This document shows, in pieces, positions 25,747 through 33,016 of a DNA stretch of 48,991 nucleotides; within the stretch, counting starts at the first letter, position 1; every line of letters starts with the position of its first letter. A program made the position numbers and the translations under genes. The stretch spans positions 1 to 48,991 of the forward strand of contig CAQGLR010000027.1 in assembly GCA_948794795.1 (NCBI GenBank), given 5' to 3'. The stretch comes from an uncultured Lachnospiraceae bacterium. Lineage in GTDB: Bacteria; Bacillota; Clostridia; Lachnospirales; Lachnospiraceae. The notes under the pieces are model-generated. The model ran no database searches, was not told the DNA's origin, and saw nothing but the letters and a program-made list of their open reading frames with translations.

Positions 25747-25908
25747 AAAACCACCCCACATAAATTCTCAATTTATATCTGATTATAAAATCTTTATCTG
25801 CCATTTACAATGTATATTTATAAGTCATTTTCCAATGGGTACATAATTCTGAAAAGAACGAAGCGGATTGCGAATATACGCTTGACATATGCCTTAGTAA
25901 ACTGGAAG

Positions 25909-26310
25909 TTAATGTCCTTCTATATTATCTGCAAATGGAGCTGGTGTATTTATACAGATTATGTAATACCCATCATCTGTTTTATTTATATAACAGCTCC
26001 ATTCATCAAATACATAGTATTCTGACATACAATTTTTTATTTCAGTTTCTTGCATTTTTGTGGAGAATGTTATAGAGGACAGACAGTCAACATGGTTTCC
26101 AGTTCCGGATGTATTTCCAGTTTCAGAATAAATATTTATAATCTCAATATCAGAAATTTCATTTTCTAGGTTTATCTTCAATGTGTTAGTTTGTTTTTTT
26201 GTCGTAATATGATTTATACATATACCAAAGATTTCATATAACACAAGAATTACTACCAGTATAATGGGTAAGGATAAAATTACAATACCCAGTTTTTTTA
26301 GCTGCTTCAT
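25909..26310 (-). CDS. Small membrane-anchored protein, unknown function
   Basis: 133 aa from the ATG at 26310 (GTGGGGGCG upstream; the frame extends five codons further without a better site). One N-terminal helix (about 7-26, LGIVILSLPIILVVILVLYE), then an extracellular domain with three Cys and Tyr/Asp-rich C-terminal third (YYVFDEWSCYINKTDDGYYI). No known family. In layout, size and G-run ribosome binding site it resembles the gene at 22184-22672. Confidence 0.65.
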   Translation of the reverse strand: MKQLKKLGIVILSLPIILVVILVLYEIFGICINHITTKKQTNTLKINLENEISDIEIINIYSETGNTSGTGNHVDCLSSITFSTKMQETEIKNCMSEYYVFDEWSCYINKTDDGYYIICINTPAPFADNIEGH

Positions 26311-26410
26311 AGAACGCCCCCACACCTGCAGTTTTTATTAGTAATACTAATTTTGAGTTGCAGTTTTATTCTGCTACTTGCCCAATAACAAATTAACATT
26401 ATCCCATAAA

Positions 26411-26495
26411 TTTACACAAAGACTATATTACTCTGGCATTTACAAAAGGGTTATGCTTAACTAAATGACATTGCCTCCAAGCAGAAGCATACCAC
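26411..26495. repeat. Fragment of the hairpin element
   Basis: CACAAAGACTATATTACTCTGG matches the conserved inner arm of the complete element, followed by GGTTATGCTT...AAGCATACC, a small stem. GCTTAACTAAATGACATTGC is the reverse complement of 20 bp in copy A1 (3348-3367). Neither terminal repeat is present. Confidence 0.6.
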
Positions 26496-26508
26496 CAGCA
26501 TCTCTTAA

Positions 26509-27240
26509 TTAATAATTATTTTCCTGCTTTTCAACATGGTATTCCTTTTCCTGGTCCTTGACTACCAGGTCAAACACCTGCATAATATTTTTCTGTCTTT
26601 CTGGATTTTCTTCTGCAAAAAGATTGTCAAAAAACATATCTGCATTAATTTTATTATTTATAAGAAAATCCATATCATAGCCATACTGGTTACTTACCTG
26701 CAATGGTATATAAATATCATGTATACTTTTATCTTTCATTATTGTGTCCCATTTAAACCTGGTAAGCCCAAGTTCCCTTATCATCCAGTTTTCACTGGCC
26801 TTTCTGCGGTTTCTCTCATATTCCAGTACATACATTAAAGCTGATGGTGCTTCTACTGGTATTGTTTCAAGCAGACCATCAATAAATATTTTATAAAAAG
26901 GATTATTATGATATTTTTTATTATCTTCTAAATAAAATAAACAGCTTAATATTTTTAAAATACGTCTTATAATAGATTGCGGATAACCATTTATTTTATC
27001 GAAAAATAAACTTTTATAAGAATTACTTTCCCCAAAAAGAATATAATTAACAGAAGTATTATAATAAGAACAAATCTTATTTAATACCTCTATTGAAATA
27101 GTTGCCTTTCCATTCTCAAGACGTCCGTACTGGGCAGTAGATATATTAAGTTCAATGGCTAAATCAGTCTTATTATTGCCTTTACTTTCACGAAGCTTTT
27201 GCAATCTTACACCAATCTGAAGGTCACTAATATGTTGCAT
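26509..27240 (-). CDS. XRE-family transcriptional regulator with helical C-terminal domain
   Basis: 243 aa from the ATG at 27240 (GGAGG 6 nt upstream; a five-codon longer frame is less likely). HTH_3 domain at residues 4-63 (IGVRLQKLRESKGNNKTDLA, then AQYGRLENGKATISIEVLNK). The remaining 175 residues are helical without a recognisable enzyme domain. Transcribed alone towards the neighbouring unknown gene. Could be a chromosomal stress or peptide-sensing regulator; nothing shows its targets. Confidence 0.85.
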   Translation of the reverse strand: MQHISDLQIGVRLQKLRESKGNNKTDLAIELNISTAQYGRLENGKATISIEVLNKICSYYNTSVNYILFGESNSYKSLFFDKINGYPQSIIRRILKILSCLFYLEDNKKYHNNPFYKIFIDGLLETIPVEAPSALMYVLEYERNRRKASENWMIRELGLTRFKWDTIMKDKSIHDIYIPLQVSNQYGYDMDFLINNKINADMFFDNLFAEENPERQKNIMQVFDLVVKDQEKEYHVEKQENNY

Positions 27241-27379
27241 ATAAATCCTCCGCATAGATATTTTATATTAGTGTACCTATTTTAAATTTCCAATGCTTTC
27301 ACATATTTATACAACATATTATTTCTATAAAAAGCTAAATACAAGCTTGCCTTATTATAACAATGCTTTTTATATTATA

Positions 27380-27405
27380 AAAGGCAGTGCTTCTACACTG
27401 CCTTT
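27380..27405 (-). terminator. Terminator of the DHH-TIR-OGG operon
   Basis: Stem AAAGGCAGTG/CACTGCCTTT with a 6-nt loop, followed on the minus strand by TTTTATAAT, about 26 bp after the glycosylase stop. Confidence 0.7.
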
Positions 27406-27430
27406 ATAAATCCAATATTTATTATTTATA

Positions 27431-28243
27431 TTATTTCTTCTCCCTTTTATAAAAAAATGTATACTGCTGGTATACTCCTGCATATTTATCAGTCATCCAT
27501 GCAGGTACCACCCCGCCATATTCCTCATCGACTACCTTCTTCATCCAGACATCTATAGGACATGCATCAAGATGATGAAGCCCAAAAAGACATACACAGT
27601 TGGCTACCTTCTTGCCAATTCCTTTAAACTTCATAAGATATTCCATTGATTCTTTATAGCCCATCTTTTTTAATTCATCCAAAAAACATGGAAAATGGCT
27701 CTGGTAACCACACATACCCCATATATACTCGTCCCTGTAACCCAGGCCAAGTTCTGAAAGACTTTCCCTTCCCCCGTTTTTCTCTATATCTTCAAGATAT
27801 GGTATCATATAAATACCTGTACCTGCAAGCGCATCTGTCTGGCGCATATACCTGTTACAAAGGGACTCTATGCCTTTTTTAATACGTGGTATATTATTAT
27901 TCTGGGAAATTATAAAAGAAATTATAGTTTCCCATATATCCTGGTTAAGTATTCTTATACCTTTGCCATATTCTGCTGCATTTTTTAAAAATATATCATC
28001 ACTACTAATACGGCTGGTTAAACCACCATAATCTGTTCCAAGGTCAAAATAATTATACCAGATTTTCTCAAAGTCTTCTTCTGTACATGAAAGTTCAAAA
28101 TGGTTTCCATTCTGTGCAATATCAACATAAGTTCCAAATGCAGGTATCCTGTACTTATATTCATCAAGTTTCCTCCATCTGAAACATTGTCCTGAATCTG
28201 CAACCTGTTCCAAATCAAAATAATCTATATCTTTTGTAACCAT
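27431..28243 (-). CDS. ogg: 8-oxoguanine DNA glycosylase (clostridial OGG)
   Basis: 270 aa from the ATG at 28243; an in-frame ATG at 28279 and a frame reaching 28342 (13 nt after the TIR gene) are possible, and no start has a strong site. N-terminal OGG domain with FDLEQVADSGQCFRW, then the HhH-GPD fold: the hairpin LMKFKGIGKKVANCVCLFGL carries the catalytic Lys, and PIDVWMKK the catalytic Asp. It removes 8-oxoG from DNA and cleaves the abasic site. It is the last gene of the operon with the TIR protein, which is unusual company for a repair enzyme. Fusion or truncation not seen. Confidence 0.88.
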   Translation of the reverse strand: MVTKDIDYFDLEQVADSGQCFRWRKLDEYKYRIPAFGTYVDIAQNGNHFELSCTEEDFEKIWYNYFDLGTDYGGLTSRISSDDIFLKNAAEYGKGIRILNQDIWETIISFIISQNNNIPRIKKGIESLCNRYMRQTDALAGTGIYMIPYLEDIEKNGGRESLSELGLGYRDEYIWGMCGYQSHFPCFLDELKKMGYKESMEYLMKFKGIGKKVANCVCLFGLHHLDACPIDVWMKKVVDEEYGGVVPAWMTDKYAGVYQQYTFFYKREKK

Positions 28244-28354
28244 ACTTTTAACCAAACCTTTCCAAAAATATAAATCCATAGATACTACTATCAGCCTTGT
28301 AACAATATGTATGTCATCTTTCTTGGCATAACAGCACTCCACATGCCTGTTTCA

Positions 28355-31351
28355 CTAATCTGTAAATAAATGGTACTTTTCTTTCTGGTAATCTTTAAAT
28401 CCAGAGTTTCCTACATACTCTTTTGCCATTTTAATAATTTCCTTTTCTGTATAAAGAGGCACTTTATACAATGTATGTGCACCATCATATACTACTATTC
28501 TGCCATCACTTGTTGTAGCAACATAATTAGGTATTTCTGCAACAACTTCACCAGCATTTTCTTTACTGTATAAATACGCAACATTAGAACCTTTTGTTTT
28601 ACCACTGCTTTTGGCTTCACTGTCCTGGTACCACACTACAAAATATGGAAGGCTGTCTGTTGTCTGTACCCCATATACACCATTGCTTATTGATGAAAGG
28701 TCAAGTACCTTTTCCCAGGTTTCCATATCATACACTTCACAATAGTCATTTAGAAAATACCTGCCATTTCCAAAAAACATTGTACATGAATAATTACCTG
28801 CTTCACCACTACACAATATTCTTTTACTGCTAATTGAACACACATACCAATTTGTCCCATCTTCATTTCTATAAAATATCAAGTCCCTTCCTTCATGGAA
28901 AGAGTATAATTCTGCGTTTTCTATAATATGCTCCTTGCCATCTGCAATGTTCTGTATACATATTTTATTACTACTGCTGAAAATCCTGTATTTATCTGTA
29001 GATACCCCCTTATCATAACCATCTGGTATTGTAAGTGTTTCTATTTTTTCACCTGTTATTGCATTATATTTTATTAATTTATCTTTATCTGAAATAAATA
29101 AAACCGAATTGTCTTCATTATAATAGTAATACGAATCTTCACTATACTCCATAACTACATCTGAATTATTAATATTATAATGTTTATTCTCATATGTGCC
29201 ATAGTCACGTATACTAAAATATCCGCCTCCTGGAATATCTATTGTAAGATTTTCAAAAGATGAATAACCCAGGTCCATAATTGATGAATGGTTTTTACAT
29301 ACCATTTTATCTGCATCAAATATTTCAAATACTTTTTGTGTCCCGCTTGCAAAACCCATAAAAAAATTGTCACCAGAATTAGAACATGTATACCATTTAT
29401 CTGGAAGCTGTTCCTCATCATTAAAAATAGAACAGCTTTGCACATCTTCCCTGCCAGATGAACTCTTATTATATATGCGGACTGCCCTGCCCCAGTAATC
29501 ACGCAGGCACGCATATTTATCATCTATATATACAAAATAAAAAGGTTCTTCGTTACCTTCCTGGGTATTTATAAGGCTTTTACTCTCTACATCATAGAAA
29601 TATATTGTTCCATTTTCACAAGATACCCCCAGGCATCCTCCACCTGTACATATTGAAATAATATCAGACGCAAATGTATGCTCCCATAGTGAATCTCCTG
29701 ATTTATTATCTACCTCATATAATTTGGCACCATGATAGTAAAAACAGGTTTCCTTTTCTGATAACGCCATTGTCTTTAAGTCCCACTCTGCATCACAAAG
29801 ATAATTTTCTTTACCCTTATCTATATTATATTCAATAATATGCTTTAATCCTGCTTCATCATCAGTCCTTAAAAAACACATTTTATAATCCGATGAAAAT
29901 AAAATCCCCTCACATTTTCCATACTGGTTTACAAATACATTGGTTCCTGATTTGGTATCTATAAGCAGAATACCATTTGTCCCTGATGTACTTGCTGACA
30001 ATGCAGCTGTTGAACTGTCTGGGCTTACAGCATATAATGTATATTCTATATCATGGCCAAGACTGCAGTTTAATATATTCTCCCCTTCCATATTAAATGA
30101 ATAAAGGCTTCCTTCTTCATAATCTACCGCTGTTACAAGGTCTTCATTATCACTTACTACTAATTCTGATACTTTCTCTGCCTGGAAGTCCACTTCACCT
30201 GTATACACATCTACAGATGTAAGCCCATCCTCTCCTGCATATATAAGAGTCTTGCTGTCAGAAAGCAGCCATGAACATCTTGTATAACTTGAATAATATG
30301 ACCTGTCCAGTGAACCTGTGCTGTATGAAGCAATTTTTTCACCATTTTCTAATGAATATATATCTGCATATCTTTGCAGCATATTATTAGCTGCAGAATA
30401 ATATCTTTCAATAAGAAGAAGTTTCTTATCACTGCTTGTCTGTACCTTAGTATCATAAGCTTCCTGTTCCATGTCAAAAAGCCTGTCTATCTTATAACCT
30501 GTACTGAAATCATATATTCCCAGTGCTGTTGTAAGATATCTCATAACACTTTCTACGTATGGTCTTTCTGGGTTGTCAAGGTTCTCTGGAAGAGCTTCAA
30601 GTGCCAGCATTGCTGCTGTCTTTCTGTCACCATTGTTATATGCTTCGTCAGAATATTCCGCAAGATAATATGACTGCCCTTTAAGTGTCTGCTGCATAGA
30701 ATTGCCAAGCGCCAAATATGCCTCTTCCAGCTGGATATTTTTTCTTGCAACTATTATAGCAAATGTTCCTATTGAAATGGTAACAGCAGCAGCTACAGTA
30801 GTAACAAACTTCCGCTGCCTTTCTTTTTGTCTCTGTTTTAAATCGTCGTAATCAACTTCTAGCATATCAGCCAGAAAACGGAATTTCTCACGTTTAAGGT
30901 TTCTTAATATCTGGGCTTCTGACTTTCCCCTTATATCAACCGCAAGAGGTTCTATTGATATTATTTCACCATCACGCTCAACTTCTGTAAGTATCTTTGG
31001 AAAACTTTCTGCTGGCTCACCTTCTACAAGAACAACAATAATTCTTTCACGTCCACGTATTTTTATAAAATACTCAACTTCTTCCATACACCAGACAGAT
31101 TCTTTAAACCTTTTTGTACAGATTACTATAAGCCACTCTGTTTCATCAAGCGCTCTCTGGATAATTGCAGATAAATCACTTGCTGCTTTTAACTCTTCTG
31201 AATCACGGAATATCTTGCCCATGTTTTTCTTGCCTAAAGACTTTGCAAGTTTATATGGCACACGGTAACGTTCTATATGTTTATGTATCTGCATTGCTAC
31301 TTTTTCATCAATGCCTCCATGACGGTAGCTGACAAATGCTGTATATTTCAT
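28355..31351 (-). CDS. TIR-domain membrane protein with beta-propeller ectodomain
   Basis: 998 aa. TIR domain at residues 1-150: box 1 MKYTAFVSYRHGG, basic-acidic FRDSEEL, and SVWCMEEVEYF, whose Glu90/91 is at the place of the catalytic Glu of NAD-cleaving TIRs. A helical stretch leads to one membrane helix at 182-202, a short TPR-like helical region (205-275; SYYLAEYSDEAYNNGDRKTA) and then about 700 residues of WD40/PQQ-like beta repeats (for instance the repeated YSLENGEKIAS- and YNAITGEKIET-type blades). So TIR faces the cytoplasm and the propeller probably the outside. Function unknown; it could sense envelope ligands and signal through NAD cleavage or TIR assembly. Starts 30 bp after the DHH gene. 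Confidence 0.85.
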   Translation of the reverse strand: MKYTAFVSYRHGGIDEKVAMQIHKHIERYRVPYKLAKSLGKKNMGKIFRDSEELKAASDLSAIIQRALDETEWLIVICTKRFKESVWCMEEVEYFIKIRGRERIIVVLVEGEPAESFPKILTEVERDGEIISIEPLAVDIRGKSEAQILRNLKREKFRFLADMLEVDYDDLKQRQKERQRKFVTTVAAAVTISIGTFAIIVARKNIQLEEAYLALGNSMQQTLKGQSYYLAEYSDEAYNNGDRKTAAMLALEALPENLDNPERPYVESVMRYLTTALGIYDFSTGYKIDRLFDMEQEAYDTKVQTSSDKKLLLIERYYSAANNMLQRYADIYSLENGEKIASYSTGSLDRSYYSSYTRCSWLLSDSKTLIYAGEDGLTSVDVYTGEVDFQAEKVSELVVSDNEDLVTAVDYEEGSLYSFNMEGENILNCSLGHDIEYTLYAVSPDSSTAALSASTSGTNGILLIDTKSGTNVFVNQYGKCEGILFSSDYKMCFLRTDDEAGLKHIIEYNIDKGKENYLCDAEWDLKTMALSEKETCFYYHGAKLYEVDNKSGDSLWEHTFASDIISICTGGGCLGVSCENGTIYFYDVESKSLINTQEGNEEPFYFVYIDDKYACLRDYWGRAVRIYNKSSSGREDVQSCSIFNDEEQLPDKWYTCSNSGDNFFMGFASGTQKVFEIFDADKMVCKNHSSIMDLGYSSFENLTIDIPGGGYFSIRDYGTYENKHYNINNSDVVMEYSEDSYYYYNEDNSVLFISDKDKLIKYNAITGEKIETLTIPDGYDKGVSTDKYRIFSSSNKICIQNIADGKEHIIENAELYSFHEGRDLIFYRNEDGTNWYVCSISSKRILCSGEAGNYSCTMFFGNGRYFLNDYCEVYDMETWEKVLDLSSISNGVYGVQTTDSLPYFVVWYQDSEAKSSGKTKGSNVAYLYSKENAGEVVAEIPNYVATTSDGRIVVYDGAHTLYKVPLYTEKEIIKMAKEYVGNSGFKDYQKEKYHLFTD

Positions 31352-31381
31352 ATAAATAACTATGCCTTTCTGGTATTTCTT

Positions 31382-32953
31382 CTACACTTCTTTATATGTC
31401 TTAAAAAATATATCCCTGCGTACCACATATATATCATGCAGGTCATCTTCACGTACAACCAGAAAATCACCTTTAAGCCCACGGTAATATTTTGTTTCAT
31501 CCCAGGATGTAAATACCTTTACATTCTTTTCAAGTTCTTTGGCAAGGACTGTACTCTGCCCCGTTGCAACACAAGTCTTCATATATTTCATAAGCTGGTA
31601 TACATTACCACATATATTATCCCTTACAGTTGGTGCATATTCCATCACCATATCAGGTTCACCTTCTACATATTTATAAGTTCTTTCAAACTTCTCTTTA
31701 CGTATAGGGTATACCTCACCTTCTATTCCTATCATAAAGTACAGTCCATTTTCTACTTTTAAGTTCACATCACCTTCAAGAGTACGTACAAGTATTGGAG
31801 TTCCTTTTTCTATAAAATCACATGCATCTGTTACACCAACTATTATATCTTTCTTCTGGTATCTTTTTAAACCTGAAGTATCAACCTCATGTGTTTTTGC
31901 ATAAATAATTTCAAAATCATTATAATACTGGTTAATCCTGCTTATAAAATATTCCTTAATATCTGTCCCGCCTGCTTTTTCACTAAAAAGCCTGGCAGAT
32001 ATAAAACCTCCTGCTTTAGTAAGGTGTCCTCCTCCATTGCCAACTCCGTTACATAAATATTCTGCAAGTTCATTTGCCTTTATTTCTTTTATACAGCTTC
32101 TTACAGACAGTTTATACCCGCCTGGATTAGGGTTAAATGCAACACATGTATCTACTTCTTCCACCTGTATTACAAAATCACTTATTATCCCCAGTATATT
32201 TGGGTCACACTGCTTTGCCTCTATTACAGAAAATCTATGTTCCTGGCAATAAACCTGCCTTGTAAGAGCAATACTTGCTATATCCAGCTCATTTAAAGAC
32301 AAATTCGTATTCATAAGCTTAAAAAGAAGCTGTTCATTTTTATTAAGGCTGTCCCTCATATCCTTATCTAATGGATGGTATATTTCTTCAAACTGGTTTG
32401 TATCATTATACAAGCCATAATATAGTGCAGTAGAGAGATTAATATCAGAGTCAATATCAAACCCAACAGCCCTTAACAAATCCCATACAACTGTGGCACA
32501 GCTTCCAAGCCCGCTTCTTATATAATAATTCTCATTCTGCATAATACCACACTGGTGATGGTCTATCATAGCAACTGCTTTTGCTTCTAACTTTGTAACA
32601 TTACCTGCACCATACTGGCAGTCTGTTGTTATAAGAATATCACACTCTGGCAGCTTTTCCACATATTCCACCGGTATCCCAAGCTCATTAACCATCATAA
32701 TAAGATTAGGCTTTGTTATACGGTTATGTCCTGTATAAATAAAATCCACTTTCTGTCCACGGCTGTCAAAATATTTATACAAAGCATATCCGGATGCTAA
32801 TGCATCTGCATCCGGATTATCATGGCACTGGATACAAATACTATTGTATCCATGAAATTTTTTTAAAAATAACCTTTCTTCCTTTAAAGGCATATTACTG
32901 GTTCCACTATCACTTTCATCAATTTCTAAAACAATGCGAAAATCTTCATTCAT
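31382..32953 (-). CDS. DHH-family phosphoesterase with C-terminal tandem domain
   Basis: 523 aa. DHH core: CHDNPDADALASG (motif I), TTDCQYGAGN (motif II) and DHHQCG (motif III), then a DHHA1 domain ending GNGGGHLTKAGGFI (about 310). These bind two Mn ions; relatives (NrnA, GdpP) hydrolyse oligoribonucleotides, pAp or cyclic dinucleotides. The last 160 residues hold two similar units, GDVNLKVENGLYFMIGIEGE...RKEKFERTYK and GDFLVVREDDLHDIYVVRRDIFFKTYK, resembling PGDYG-type domains. First gene of the operon with the TIR protein (30-bp gap). Start supported by AAGGGGAATT. Substrate not known; a signal-nucleotide-degrading role beside a TIR protein is an inference. Confidence 0.88.
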   Translation of the reverse strand: MNEDFRIVLEIDESDSGTSNMPLKEERLFLKKFHGYNSICIQCHDNPDADALASGYALYKYFDSRGQKVDFIYTGHNRITKPNLIMMVNELGIPVEYVEKLPECDILITTDCQYGAGNVTKLEAKAVAMIDHHQCGIMQNENYYIRSGLGSCATVVWDLLRAVGFDIDSDINLSTALYYGLYNDTNQFEEIYHPLDKDMRDSLNKNEQLLFKLMNTNLSLNELDIASIALTRQVYCQEHRFSVIEAKQCDPNILGIISDFVIQVEEVDTCVAFNPNPGGYKLSVRSCIKEIKANELAEYLCNGVGNGGGHLTKAGGFISARLFSEKAGGTDIKEYFISRINQYYNDFEIIYAKTHEVDTSGLKRYQKKDIIVGVTDACDFIEKGTPILVRTLEGDVNLKVENGLYFMIGIEGEVYPIRKEKFERTYKYVEGEPDMVMEYAPTVRDNICGNVYQLMKYMKTCVATGQSTVLAKELEKNVKVFTSWDETKYYRGLKGDFLVVREDDLHDIYVVRRDIFFKTYKEV

Positions 32954-32984
32954 GTAAAATTCCCCTTAAATTAATTATACACTA

Positions 32985-33016
32985 TTTATTATACTGCCTG
33001 TTTACAGTATAATAAA
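32985..33016. terminator. Hairpin between surface-protein gene and DHH operon
   Basis: Perfect 12-bp stem TTTATTATACTG/CAGTATAATAAA with an 8-nt loop, immediately after the stop of the gene at 33017. No T-tract follows on the minus strand, so it may be a weak terminator; it also overlaps the likely promoter of the DHH gene (TATAAT 15 bp upstream of AAGGGG). Confidence 0.5.
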
